DNA of 64,000 nt from Blautia sp. GTDB taxonomy: Bacteria > Bacillota > Clostridia > Lachnospirales > Lachnospiraceae. The translations under genes and the position numbers were made by a program. Positions 40,205 to 48,943 of the stretch are shown here, one piece after another (the first letter of the stretch is position 1; every line of letters starts with the position of its first letter). The notes beneath the pieces are model-generated. The model saw only the letters and a program-made list of their open reading frames with translations. It ran no database searches and was not told the DNA's origin. Location: assembly GCA_017463155.1 (NCBI GenBank), contig JAFTPT010000021.1:1-64000 (forward strand). The letters run 5' to 3'.

Positions 40205-40918
40205 ATGATTGGAACATTGATCAACACAGGTGCGATCGTGGTCGGCGGCCTTTGCGGACATTTCTTCGGAAGGCTGCTGCAGGAACGGCACCAGGAAACC
40301 TTGACCATGGCGTGCGGCGTGGGCACGATCTTTATCGGCATCGCGGGCGCCATGAATTACATGCTTCATAACGAATATTTCCCCTCCGGCGGCTCGATGC
40401 TCGTGGTGATCTGCCTGGCCCTGGGAGGGCTGCTGGGAGAGATCCTGAACATCGAGCACGGATTTGAACGCTTCGGTGAATGGCTGAAGCAGAAGACCGG
40501 CAACGCCGGAGATACCGGTTTTGTCAATGGATTTGTAACGGCGTCGCTTACGGTGTGTATCGGCGCGATGGCGATCGTCGGTGCGATTCAGGATGGGCTG
40601 ACACAAGACTGGTCAACCCTGGGTGCCAAGGCGGTCCTGGACCTGATCATCATCCTGGTCATGACCTGTTCGCTCGGAAAGGGCTGTATATTCTCGGCCA
40701 TCCCGGTATTTTTGTGGGAAGGGGCGCTGACTCTGCTGGCCTCGGCGGTCAAGCCGGTCATGACAGAGCAGGCGATGAGCTATCTGTCCCTGGTCGGCAG
40801 CGTGCTGATCTTCTGCGTGGGACTCAATCTGGTCTGGGGCAGGAAGATCCGTGTGGCCAACCTGCTGCCGGCGGTGGTGATCGCTGTCGTGGCGGCATTC
40901 CTGCCGATCCAATTCTAG
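40205..40918 (+). CDS. DUF554 family membrane protein (YdfK/YqgA-like)
   Basis: 237-residue integral membrane protein with about seven hydrophobic helices. It begins MIGTLINTGAIVVGGLCG, as in this family of putative transporters, and has the VGAIQDGLTQD segment. Function not established for the family. The ribosome site is weak (GAAGAGATGA). It is followed by the alpha/beta-hydrolase gene after 11 bases, suggesting one transcript. Confidence 0.87.
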   Translation: MIGTLINTGAIVVGGLCGHFFGRLLQERHQETLTMACGVGTIFIGIAGAMNYMLHNEYFPSGGSMLVVICLALGGLLGEILNIEHGFERFGEWLKQKTGNAGDTGFVNGFVTASLTVCIGAMAIVGAIQDGLTQDWSTLGAKAVLDLIIILVMTCSLGKGCIFSAIPVFLWEGALTLLASAVKPVMTEQAMSYLSLVGSVLIFCVGLNLVWGRKIRVANLLPAVVIAVVAAFLPIQF

Positions 40919-40929
40919 GGAGGAGAACA

Positions 40930-41910
40930 ATGAACTTCGAAAATGAACGCCTGGGAGTACTTCTCAGTGACCCGCGCATCGCTCCGATCGCAAAGGATGC
41001 GGTCCGGGGCAGGGATATGAGCACTGAAACCATCTGGGATTACACGCTGCTGCGGCTCAGGGAAGAGCAGTTCTTTACGGGCAGTATAGCGCCCGGGATC
41101 GAACGCCTGTACAAGGCGGCGGAGACGGGTGAATGGTACTATCCGTTGTACAGTGAGGAGGAATGCGCCAAAAGTCCGGCCCGGAAGGACGTGAACGTTG
41201 TCTGGTTTCCTTCAGAGGAGGCTGGCGCTGACGAGAGGCCCTTTATCCTGCTGGTGCCCGGAGGCGGTTTTGTCAATGTGTGGAGCCTGACGGAGGGGTG
41301 GCCGGTCGCGGAGCAGTTTAACCGGTACGGCTATCACGTGTTTATCCTGACCTACCAGGTGGAAGGCGAGGAGCGTCTGCTCGAAAAGAACATGGAGGAC
41401 TTTGCCAGGGCGCTCACATTCATCAAAGAGAATGCGAAGAAGTTCCACCTCTGTGGAGACCAATATATCACCTGCGGCTTTTCGGCGGGCGGGTATCTGG
41501 TCTGCCTCTGGAATACGAAGAAAGGATATCCTCTTCACGGCCTTCCGAAACCGCAGGCCACGTTCCCCATCTACCCGGTGACCAGCCTTCGAAAGGACAT
41601 CCGGTACGGGGAGGAGGACCTCGCTTCGGCGATCCGGCTGTACGGATGCAGCCTTTCCGAGGCGGCGGAGACGGAGTTTAACATTCCCGAGCATGTGGAA
41701 GGCTTTCCGCCAAGCGCGATCTTTGTGGCGGCGGAGGATGAACTGGTCGATCCCCGGAATTCCAAAGTCCTGGCGGAGGCGCTCACAAAGAAGCACATTC
41801 CCTGCCGGCTGGAGGTCGGCCCTACCGGCGGCCACGGCTTTGCGGACGGCTCCGGCACATGCATGGCCGGATGGACAAAACGGGCGGCGGAGTGGTTTGA
41901 ATCGCTATAG
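40930..41910 (+). CDS. Alpha/beta hydrolase (BD-FAE/carboxylesterase-like)
   Basis: 326-residue cytosolic esterase. It has the oxyanion motif PGGGFVNV, nucleophile elbow GFSAGGYL, the acid in AAEDELVDP and the catalytic His in GGHGFADG, as in BD-FAE/HSL-type acetyl-xylan or lipase-like esterases. ATG at 40930 follows GGGAGGAGAACA; the frame happens to be open much further upstream across the DUF554 gene, which is coincidental. The substrate is unknown, possibly acetylated carbohydrate. Confidence 0.87.
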   Translation: MNFENERLGVLLSDPRIAPIAKDAVRGRDMSTETIWDYTLLRLREEQFFTGSIAPGIERLYKAAETGEWYYPLYSEEECAKSPARKDVNVVWFPSEEAGADERPFILLVPGGGFVNVWSLTEGWPVAEQFNRYGYHVFILTYQVEGEERLLEKNMEDFARALTFIKENAKKFHLCGDQYITCGFSAGGYLVCLWNTKKGYPLHGLPKPQATFPIYPVTSLRKDIRYGEEDLASAIRLYGCSLSEAAETEFNIPEHVEGFPPSAIFVAAEDELVDPRNSKVLAEALTKKHIPCRLEVGPTGGHGFADGSGTCMAGWTKRAAEWFESL

Positions 41911-41951
41911 AATCGAAAAGGAAGCTATTACTCAAAGAGGGAGGAGATCAC

Positions 41952-42743
41952 ATGAGTTATATTGACATCAGGATCGCGGATATCACGACTCTGGAGATGG
42001 ATGCCATCGTGAACGCGGCGAATTCCGGCCTGTGGGCGGGAGGCGGCGTCTGCGGCGCGATCTTTAAAGCGGCAGGACATGAAAAGCTTCAGGCAGCCTG
42101 TGAAAAGATCGGTCACTGTGATACCGGCTCTGCGGTGATCACCCCCGGCTTTGACCTGAAGGCAAAGTACATCATTCATGCCGTGGGCCCGAAGTGGTCC
42201 GGCGGAAAAAGAGGCGAGCCGGAGCAGCTGCTTGGGGCCTACACAAAGTCCCTGGAGCTGGCGGAGGAGAATGGCTGCGCGTCGATCGCGTTTCCGCTGA
42301 TCTCTTCCGGCATCTACGGGTATCCCACGGAACAGGCATGGGAGCAGGCGATCCTGGCCTGCAAGGAGTACGCGGAGGACAATCCGGAATCGGCACTCCG
42401 GATCACCTTTGCCGTGCTGAATGACCGGCTTCTGGAGATGGGCAAAAGGACACAGCAGGAGCTATACCCGGCGAGTATCCTCCGGGAGGAAGACGCCGGC
42501 GGCACACATTTGGACTATGAGACGGCGGTCAGGACCATCACGCCGGGGAAATACCGCCACTACAAGGGCAATGAATACGAAGTCCTCTGCATCGCCCGGC
42601 ACTCGGAATCCACCGAGCCGATGGTGGTCTACCGTGCCTTGTACAAGGAACAAGAGGTGTGGGTCCGCCCGGCCTTTATGTGGAATGAGACCGTAGAGGT
42701 GGACGGACAGACGATGAAACGATTCGAGAAGATCGACGCGTAA
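41952..42743 (+). CDS. Macro-domain protein fused to a DUF1653-like domain
   Basis: 263 residues. Residues 1-175 are a macro domain (ADITTLEMDAIVNAANSGL, GGGVCGAIFKAAG loop, PLISSGIYGYP) of the ADP-ribose or O-acetyl-ADP-ribose deacetylase type. Residues about 195-260 form a DUF1653-like small domain (GKYRHYKGNEYEVLCIARHSE, VVYRALY, VWVRPAFMW). This second module usually occurs alone; the fusion suggests recognition of a nucleotide-linked ligand. ATG behind GGGAGGAGATCAC. Confidence 0.87.
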   Translation: MSYIDIRIADITTLEMDAIVNAANSGLWAGGGVCGAIFKAAGHEKLQAACEKIGHCDTGSAVITPGFDLKAKYIIHAVGPKWSGGKRGEPEQLLGAYTKSLELAEENGCASIAFPLISSGIYGYPTEQAWEQAILACKEYAEDNPESALRITFAVLNDRLLEMGKRTQQELYPASILREEDAGGTHLDYETAVRTITPGKYRHYKGNEYEVLCIARHSESTEPMVVYRALYKEQEVWVRPAFMWNETVEVDGQTMKRFEKIDA

Positions 42744-42846
42744 ATCGAACGCTCTATCTGAAAGATGTTTACACCGAAACGAAAGAATATGGTGATACTT
42801 AGATTTGATTCGGGCAGAAGCTGATTGCGAATCGAAAATCCGCCCC

Positions 42847-42875
42847 TTGCATTTGTCTCATCCGGTTGTTACACT
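42847..42875 (+). promoter_or_regulatory. Promoter of the Lrp-family regulator gene
   Basis: TTGCAT (42847-42852), 17 bases, TACACT (42870-42875), 48 bases before the start codon. Confidence 0.6.
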
Positions 42876-42923
42876 GGAAGTACAAAGAGTCGACGCTTTG
42901 GAAACCAGATCGGAGGTACCGTT

Positions 42924-43430
42924 ATGCACATAGAAGGGTTGGATGAACTGGACAACCGGATCCTGACGCTGCTTACTGAGAATGCAAGGCTGTCTTATTC
43001 CGAGATCGGAGAGAAGGTCGGTCTGTCGAGAGTCTCCGTAAGGAGCCGCATGACAGGATTGGAAGAAAAAGGGATCATCCGCGGCTATCATGCCGTGATC
43101 GATCCGGCCAGGGTTCCTGATTCGATCCGCTTCCTTCTGGATGTCGAGACGTCCCCGGAGAGCTACAACGAGATCGTGGATGCGATTGCGGACAGTAAGA
43201 TGATCCGGCAGATCTTCCGTGTGACGGGAGAATGCAGGATCCACGCAGTCGGGCTGGCGCCCAATACCAAGGAGATGACTCGTTTTGCCAACTCCCTGTA
43301 CTCCGGCATGAAAGGAGTCAGGAGACTCCGGTGTGACACGGTGCTTTCCGTCATCAAAGATTTGGACGGAGGCGTGGATTATGTACGATGTGAAGAACAT
43401 GAACATCTGGAAGGAGGAGCAGCCCGATAA
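42924..43430 (+). CDS. Lrp/AsnC-family transcriptional regulator
   Basis: 168 residues: N-terminal AsnC-type helix-turn-helix (LDELDNRILTLLTENARLSYSEIG, LSRVSVRSRMTGLEEKGII) and a C-terminal RAM/AsnC ligand domain (VTGECRIHAVGLA). The family usually responds to amino acids. ATG at 42924 follows CGGAGGTACCGTT. Its last 50 bases overlap the start of an RNA-polymerase-alpha-CTD-like gene, implying coupled translation. Confidence 0.9.
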   Translation: MHIEGLDELDNRILTLLTENARLSYSEIGEKVGLSRVSVRSRMTGLEEKGIIRGYHAVIDPARVPDSIRFLLDVETSPESYNEIVDAIADSKMIRQIFRVTGECRIHAVGLAPNTKEMTRFANSLYSGMKGVRRLRCDTVLSVIKDLDGGVDYVRCEEHEHLEGGAAR

Positions 43431-43878
43431 GGAGCTGTCGCCGGAGTTTGAACGGACTCCGGTGACGGAACTGAACCTGAGCGTCCGTTCCTACAACTGC
43501 CTCAGGAGAGCAGGCTGTGAGACAATCGGAGATATTCTTCGGGTGCTGGAAGATGACGAGCATGGCGGCCTCAGAAAGATCCGGAACCTGGGAAGCCGCA
43601 GTGAGGAGGAGATCCTGCAGAATGTGGAGAAGCTTCGGAAGGAATATGCGAAACGACCGGCGCCTCCTTCAACGGACAGTACGCGGATCCTGGTCCGGCC
43701 CGCCCGGAGGGTTTGGGACAGAGACATTACGGATTTTCGTCTGTCCAACTATGCCAGGGAGCGGCTGATGAGCTGCGGGATCGTCAAGGTGCAGGATCTG
43801 TACGCGACGAATCCCCGAAAGGAGCCCGGCTGGTACGCGGTGCGGGAACTGTTCGGGGCAATTGCAAAAGAAGTTTGA
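43381..43878 (+). CDS. Stand-alone protein with RNA polymerase alpha-CTD-like domains
   Basis: 165 residues. Residues about 27-85 match the helix-hairpin-helix C-terminal domain of RpoA (VTELNLSVRSYNCLRRAG, KIRNLGSRSEEEIL), the part that binds UP elements and activators. Residues about 110-165 look like a second, degenerate copy (ITDFRLSNYARERLMSCGI). No catalytic or assembly domain is present, so it is not RpoA. ATG at 43381 with GGAGGCGTGGATT upstream lies inside the lrp gene. The context suggests a transcription-related role, but this is inferred. Confidence 0.82.
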   Translation: MYDVKNMNIWKEEQPDKELSPEFERTPVTELNLSVRSYNCLRRAGCETIGDILRVLEDDEHGGLRKIRNLGSRSEEEILQNVEKLRKEYAKRPAPPSTDSTRILVRPARRVWDRDITDFRLSNYARERLMSCGIVKVQDLYATNPRKEPGWYAVRELFGAIAKEV

Positions 43879-43906
43879 AATACGAATAAGGGGTCGAATT
43901 CATTCG

Positions 43907-43937
43907 GCGGGCAGCGGAAGCTGCCCGCTCTTTGTTT
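43907..43937 (+). terminator. Terminator after the alpha-CTD-like gene
   Basis: GCGGGCAGC, loop GGAA, GCTGCCCGC, then TCTTTGTTT. Confidence 0.85.
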
Positions 43938-43955
43938 AGCTATGACAGGCGAGGA

Positions 43956-43984
43956 TTGCAAAAACAGACATTCTGCAATATAAT
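43956..43984 (+). promoter_or_regulatory. Promoter of the nitroreductase gene
   Basis: TTGCAA (43956-43961), 17 bases, TATAAT (43979-43984). The expected transcript start near 43991 leaves little leader before ATG 43997, which supports GTG at 44024 as the real start. Confidence 0.75.
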
Positions 43985-44023
43985 TTGTCTATAGCCATGG
44001 AAGAAACGGAGGGGAGATTTGCT

Positions 44024-44611
44024 GTGAACATAGAGGAGATCATGGATGTGATCAAGAGCAGAAGGAGCGTCCGCAGTTATACGGACGCGCCGGTCGAGGA
44101 GGAAAAGCTCAGCCGGATCATCGAGGCGGGCCTGTTCGCGCCCTCCGGCGTAAACTTCCAGCCCTGGTATTTTGTGGTGGTCCGGACGCCGGAGAACAAG
44201 GATAAACTCCTGCAGATCATGCAGGGCGTGTCGAAGGACGCGGAGCCGATGCTGCAGGACCGTTTCCAAAAGCATCCGCAGACCGTCCGCGAGGTGACGG
44301 GGTTTCTTAAGACCCTCGGGAACGCGCCGGTCGTGATCCTGGCCTTTCAGCTGAAGGACAGCTATCCGAAGGAAGGCGATGTGATCCCGCAGAGCATCGG
44401 GGCCGCGATCCAGAACATGCTGCTCGCCGCCCACGCCATGGGGATCGGGTCCTGCTGGATCGGGGCGCCCTCGGAGACAGGGGCCGACAAGCGCATCCAT
44501 GAAGAATTTGCACCGGACAAAGGTCCCTTTATGGCCATGATCACCCTTGGGTATCCGGCGAAGGTACCTCCGGCTCCCAAGAGAAAGGAAGGCCGGTTTG
44601 TCCTGATCTGA
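44024..44611 (+). CDS. Nitroreductase-family FMN oxidoreductase
   Basis: 195-residue NAD(P)H/FMN oxidoreductase. The FMN phosphate-binding SRRSVRSYTD and the APSGVNFQPWYFVVV segment near the N-terminus, and GIGSCWIGAP near residue 145, are family hallmarks. GTG at 44024 is chosen, with GGAGGGGAG seven bases upstream; two in-frame ATGs further 5' lack ribosome sites. Native substrate unknown. It opens a run with a MATE transporter, which could reflect a detoxification theme. Confidence 0.88.
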   Translation: MNIEEIMDVIKSRRSVRSYTDAPVEEEKLSRIIEAGLFAPSGVNFQPWYFVVVRTPENKDKLLQIMQGVSKDAEPMLQDRFQKHPQTVREVTGFLKTLGNAPVVILAFQLKDSYPKEGDVIPQSIGAAIQNMLLAAHAMGIGSCWIGAPSETGADKRIHEEFAPDKGPFMAMITLGYPAKVPPAPKRKEGRFVLI

Positions 44612-44636
44612 CCGGCGGGAAGTGATAGGATCGTTT

Positions 44637-46034
44637 ATGAGTAATCTGATTGCAGAAAGGCTGAAGAGCCGCAGCTGGGAAACAAGATACGGATATCCGC
44701 CTCTCTTTGGAAGGAAACGGCTCCTTCAACTGCTGTGGCCCCTTGTGGTCGAGCAGCTGCTGGCCGTGTTTGTAGGAATGGTGGACGTCCTGATGGTCGC
44801 CTCCCTCGGGGAGGCAGCCGTCTCCGGCGTGGCACTGGTCGATTCATTGAATAACCTGACGATCCAGGTCCTTTTTGCCATTACGGCGGGAGGTACGGTC
44901 GTCTGTGCGCAGTTCGTCGGCGCCGGAAACAAACGGGAAGCCGGCAGGACCGGCGGACAGCTTGTGCTCATGACGACGGTCTTTGAGATCCTGGTCATGA
45001 TCCTGTGCATCGCAGGCCGGGGCCCGATCCTTCATTTGATGTTCGGAGGCGTTGAGCCGGATGTGATGGCAAACGCGCTGACCTATCTGGCGGTGACGGC
45101 GCTCTCGTTCCCGTTCCTGGCCGTCTATAATTCGGGAGCGTCCATATTCCGCGCGAGCGGAAATACAAAGGTTTCCATGCAGGTTTCCCTGATGATGAAC
45201 CTGCTGAATATAGCAGGCAACGCGATCTGCATCTTCGGACTGGGGATGGGTGTACTGGGCGTCGCGATCCCGACGTTTCTGTCCCGGGCCTTTGCGGCGG
45301 TCACGATCATGATCCTTCTGCAGAATAAAGAGAATGAAGTGCGCATCCGCAGCCTGACGGATCTGAAGCCGGATACGAAGATCATGCGCCGGATCCTGGC
45401 GATCGGGATCCCGAACGGCGTCGAGAGCGGGCTTTTCCAGCTCGGCAAGGTGATGCTGCAGAGCCTTGTGTCGACCCTCGGTACGGCCTCCATCGCCGCC
45501 TTCGCGGTGGCTTCGAACCTGGTACCGTATCTGTATCTGCCGGGGAACGCCCTGGGTGCGGCCATGATCACCGTGGTCGGCCAGTGCTATGGAGCCGACG
45601 ATAAAGAGCAGGCACGGTTTTATATGAAAAAGCTGGTCATCTTAAACTACGTGATGCTGTCTGTGATCTGTACGGTGCTGCTGATCGGAAACCGCTTTTT
45701 TGTCGGCTGCTACAGGCTGACACCTGAGTCTGCGCCGCTGGCGGAGGGCCTTGTATTCATCCATACCGTCGCGATGGTCATCTGGCCGCTGGGCTTTCTG
45801 ATCCCGTACTATTTCCGGGCGTCGGGCCATGCGGCGCTTACGATGGCGATCGCCGTGTTCGCCATGTGGACCTTCCGGATCGGCCTCGCCTATGTCAATA
45901 TCCGGGTGCTGCACATGAATGTGCTCGGCATCTGGTACGCCATGTTCGTCGACTGGATCTTCCGGGTGGCGGTCTATCTGATCCTGCTGCACCGGGAGAA
46001 GCACAAAATGGAGAATAGACCTGCAGATGTCTGA
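44637..46034 (+). CDS. MATE-family multidrug/sodium antiporter
   Basis: 465-residue integral membrane protein with about 12 hydrophobic segments in two homologous halves, typical of MATE exporters. Landmarks are WPLVVEQLLAVFVGMVDVLMV in helix 1, GGTVVCAQFVGAGN, and ASIAAFAVASNLV in the second half. ATG at 44637 is preferred (AGGA eight bases upstream); GTG at 44622 is possible. Substrate unknown. Confidence 0.9.
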   Translation: MSNLIAERLKSRSWETRYGYPPLFGRKRLLQLLWPLVVEQLLAVFVGMVDVLMVASLGEAAVSGVALVDSLNNLTIQVLFAITAGGTVVCAQFVGAGNKREAGRTGGQLVLMTTVFEILVMILCIAGRGPILHLMFGGVEPDVMANALTYLAVTALSFPFLAVYNSGASIFRASGNTKVSMQVSLMMNLLNIAGNAICIFGLGMGVLGVAIPTFLSRAFAAVTIMILLQNKENEVRIRSLTDLKPDTKIMRRILAIGIPNGVESGLFQLGKVMLQSLVSTLGTASIAAFAVASNLVPYLYLPGNALGAAMITVVGQCYGADDKEQARFYMKKLVILNYVMLSVICTVLLIGNRFFVGCYRLTPESAPLAEGLVFIHTVAMVIWPLGFLIPYYFRASGHAALTMAIAVFAMWTFRIGLAYVNIRVLHMNVLGIWYAMFVDWIFRVAVYLILLHREKHKMENRPADV

Positions 46035-46052
46035 CCATAGAGGTGGAAAAAC

Positions 46053-46652
46053 ATGAAACAGGATAAGCATAAAGACAAAAAGAAGGCAGGCTGCGGCCGG
46101 ATCGCGGTCCTTTTTCCCGGGATCGGCTACACCTGCGACAAGCCGCTTCTCTACTACGGCGGAAAGCTGGCGGCGGGCCTCGGCTACGAGGTCGTACCGG
46201 TGCCCTACGGGCATTTCCCGAAGGGCGTCAAGGGCGATCCGGAGAAGATGCACCGATGCATGGAGAGTGCCCTTGCTCAGGCGGAGGAGATGCTCGAAGA
46301 GATCCGCTGGGAGGATTATGCGGACATCGTCTTTCTGGGCAAGAGCATCGGAACGGCCGTGGCTGTCCGGTATGCTGCGGCCCATGGGCTGAGGGCAGGC
46401 TGCGTCCTTTACACGCCGCTTGTCGAGACTTTTTCGGAAGGGCTTTGCGACGCCATCGCCTTTCACGGCACGGCGGATCCATGGGCGGATACGACCAGGA
46501 TCAAAGCCCTCTGTGAGGAGGCGGGCATTCCTCTTTACATGACGGAGAATGCCAACCATTCGCTGGAGACCGGGGATCTGGACATCGATATCCCGACGAT
46601 CCGTGAGACCATGAAGAGAACGAGAGAATACCTGCTCCCACGCGCAGAATAA
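46053..46652 (+). CDS. Small alpha/beta-hydrolase-fold protein
   Basis: 199 residues. It starts IAVLFPGIGYTCDKPLLYYGG, has a nucleophile elbow GKSIGTAVA, an acidic residue in HGTADPWAD, and a candidate catalytic His in NANHSLE. These fit a hydrolase of the dienelactone/serine-aminopeptidase-like type. The elbow Ser sits in GKSIG rather than GxSxG with Gly at the first place conserved. ATG behind AGAGGTGGAAAAAC; substrate unknown. Confidence 0.8.
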   Translation: MKQDKHKDKKKAGCGRIAVLFPGIGYTCDKPLLYYGGKLAAGLGYEVVPVPYGHFPKGVKGDPEKMHRCMESALAQAEEMLEEIRWEDYADIVFLGKSIGTAVAVRYAAAHGLRAGCVLYTPLVETFSEGLCDAIAFHGTADPWADTTRIKALCEEAGIPLYMTENANHSLETGDLDIDIPTIRETMKRTREYLLPRAE

Positions 46653-46716
46653 CGGGACAGACGCCGCGGCGGATCGTAAGCACGGCGTATGTTCCGGGAT
46701 CATATAGGAGAAGAGA

Positions 46717-48930
46717 ATGAAAGCAGTTGTTTTGGCGGAGAAGCCCTCCGTCGGGCGGGACATCGCCCGGGTCCTTCACTGCGGCCAGAAGATCGCCGGC
46801 GCCCTGGAGGGACCGAAGTATATCGTCACCTGGGCCCTGGGCCACCTGGTGACGCTGGCGGATCCGGAGGCCTATGATAAAAAATATGAAAAATGGGACA
46901 TGAGCACGCTGCCCATGCTTCCCGACCACCAGAAGCTGGTGGTGATCCCCCAGAGCGGAAAGCAGTTCCAGGCTGTCAAAAAACAGCTGCTCCGCGCGGA
47001 CGTGTCCGAGGTGATCATCGCAACGGACGCCGGACGGGAGGGCGAGCTGGTCGCCCGGTGGATCCTTGAGAAGACCGGCTGCCACAAGCCGATCAGACGG
47101 CTGTGGATCTCCTCGGTGACGGACAAGGCGATCCGCGAGGGCTTTGCCTCTCTCCGGAACGGCCGCGAGTACGACAACCTGTACCGGGCCGCGGCCGCGA
47201 GGGCGGAGGCGGACTGGCTGGTCGGCATGAACGGGACGAGGGCGCTGACGTGCAAATACAACGCGCAGCTTTCCTGCGGACGGGTACAGACGCCGACACT
47301 GGCCATCATCCGAAAAAGAGAAGAAGAGATAAGGGATTTTACGCCGAAGGAATACTACGGCGTCAGCATCGAGGCCGACCACGTGCAGTTCATCTGGAAG
47401 GATGCAAAGACCGGCAGCAGCCGTACCTTCGATAAGGAGAAGGCGGAGGGACTGGCCGGCAGTCTTACCGGACAGAAGAACCTGTCCCTCACCGTCACGT
47501 CTGTGAACAGACGGAAGCGTACGGTCCCGGCACCGGGGCTGTATGACCTGACGACCCTGCAGAGGGAGGCCGGGCAGAAGTACGGCTTTTCCCCCAAGGA
47601 GACGCTGAATATCATGCAGCGCCTGTACGAGAACCACAAGGTACTGACCTATCCCCGCACGGATTCCAGATACATCACAAAGGATATCGTGCCGACGCTG
47701 AAGGAGCGTCTGCAGGCGGTCCGGGTCGGACCCTACCGGACGCTTGCGTCGGAGCTTCTGAAAAAACCGATCCATACGGACAAGAGCTTTGTCAACGACG
47801 CGAAGGTGTCCGACCATCACGCGATCATCCCGACGGAGGAGTTCGTGGTGCTGGAACACATGACGAACGAGGAGCGCCGGATCTACGACATGGTCGTCCG
47901 CCGTTTTCTGGCGGTGCTTTCTGCGCCGGCGGAGTATGAGGAGGCCTCGGTGGAGGGCAAAGCCCTCGACGCTGTTTTTACGGCGAGAGGCGAGATCATG
48001 CGCTCCCCCGGATGGCGGGCAGTCTACACGGAAGGCTTCTCTGCCGATGATGAGGAGGACGAGAGCGAGGAAACCTGGCAGGCGCCGAAGGAGCAGGCTT
48101 TGCCGGAGCTGCAGAAAGGCCAGCGGCTCCTGATCCGCAGCGCGTCTCTTCGGACGGGCCGGACAAAGCCGCCGAAGAGATTTACGGAGTCGACACTTCT
48201 GGCCGCCATGGAAAACCCCGTTAAATATATGGAGAGCCATGACAAGGAAGCGGCAAGGACCCTGGGTGAGACCGGTGGACTCGGAACCGTGGCGACCCGG
48301 GCGGACATTATCGACAAGCTGTTTTCCAGCTTCCTGATGGAAAAGAAGGGAAACGAGATCTACCTGACGGCCAAGGGAAAGCAGCTGCTGACGCTGGTCC
48401 CGGAGGACCTTCGGAAGCCGGAGCTGACGGCGTCCTGGGAGATGAAGCTGTCCCGGATCGCCGAGGGGAAGCTCAGGCAGCAGGCTTTTCTGTCCGAGAT
48501 CCGTACCTACACGGAGCAGATCGTGGAGGAGGTCAAGGCCGGCGAGGGAACCTACCGGCATGAGAACCTGACCAGCAAGGTCTGCCCCACCTGCGGCAAG
48601 CGGATGCTGCTGGTGAACGGCAAGAACAGCCGCATGCTGGTCTGCCAGGACCGGGAGTGCGGCTACCGCGAGACGATCGCGAGGATCACCAATGCCCGGT
48701 GTCCGAAATGCCACAAAAAGATGGAGCTGGTCAAGAAGAGCAATGAGGAGACCTTCGTCTGTGTCTGCGGCTACAAGGAACGGCTGAGCGCGTTCCAGGC
48801 CCGGCGTGAGAAGGAAGGGGCAGGCGTCAAAAAGGCGGACGTACAGAGATACATGAAGAAGCAGGCACAGGAGGCTTCCGCGCCTGTCAACAATGCGCTG
48901 GCCGAGGCTCTGTCAGGGATCAAGCTTTAG
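46717..48930 (+). CDS. topB: DNA topoisomerase III (type IA)
   Basis: 737-residue type IA topoisomerase that passes single DNA strands. The N-terminal Toprim domain has VVLAEKPSVGRDIA and the acidic ATDAGREGELVARW; the catalytic tyrosine is in LTYPRTDSRYI. The C-terminus has zinc-ribbon motifs (CPTCGKRM with CQDRECGY, and CPKCHKKM with CVCGY), followed by a Lys-rich tail. Chromosomal TopB of Firmicutes and mobile-element copies look alike; no other conjugation genes are nearby. ATG behind GGAGAAGAGA. Confidence 0.93.
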   Translation: MKAVVLAEKPSVGRDIARVLHCGQKIAGALEGPKYIVTWALGHLVTLADPEAYDKKYEKWDMSTLPMLPDHQKLVVIPQSGKQFQAVKKQLLRADVSEVIIATDAGREGELVARWILEKTGCHKPIRRLWISSVTDKAIREGFASLRNGREYDNLYRAAAARAEADWLVGMNGTRALTCKYNAQLSCGRVQTPTLAIIRKREEEIRDFTPKEYYGVSIEADHVQFIWKDAKTGSSRTFDKEKAEGLAGSLTGQKNLSLTVTSVNRRKRTVPAPGLYDLTTLQREAGQKYGFSPKETLNIMQRLYENHKVLTYPRTDSRYITKDIVPTLKERLQAVRVGPYRTLASELLKKPIHTDKSFVNDAKVSDHHAIIPTEEFVVLEHMTNEERRIYDMVVRRFLAVLSAPAEYEEASVEGKALDAVFTARGEIMRSPGWRAVYTEGFSADDEEDESEETWQAPKEQALPELQKGQRLLIRSASLRTGRTKPPKRFTESTLLAAMENPVKYMESHDKEAARTLGETGGLGTVATRADIIDKLFSSFLMEKKGNEIYLTAKGKQLLTLVPEDLRKPELTASWEMKLSRIAEGKLRQQAFLSEIRTYTEQIVEEVKAGEGTYRHENLTSKVCPTCGKRMLLVNGKNSRMLVCQDRECGYRETIARITNARCPKCHKKMELVKKSNEETFVCVCGYKERLSAFQARREKEGAGVKKADVQRYMKKQAQEASAPVNNALAEALSGIKL

Positions 48931-48943
48931 AGGAGATGACGAC

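Noticed and set aside
40480..41910. A single 476-residue DUF554-hydrolase fusion
   Set aside because: The upstream part is in a different frame from DUF554. The hydrolase has its own GGGAGGAG ribosome site and ATG at 40930.
46501..48714. 737-residue open frame on the minus strand
   Set aside because: Fully antisense to topB, Arg/His/Leu-rich with no motif; a shadow caused by GC-biased codon use.
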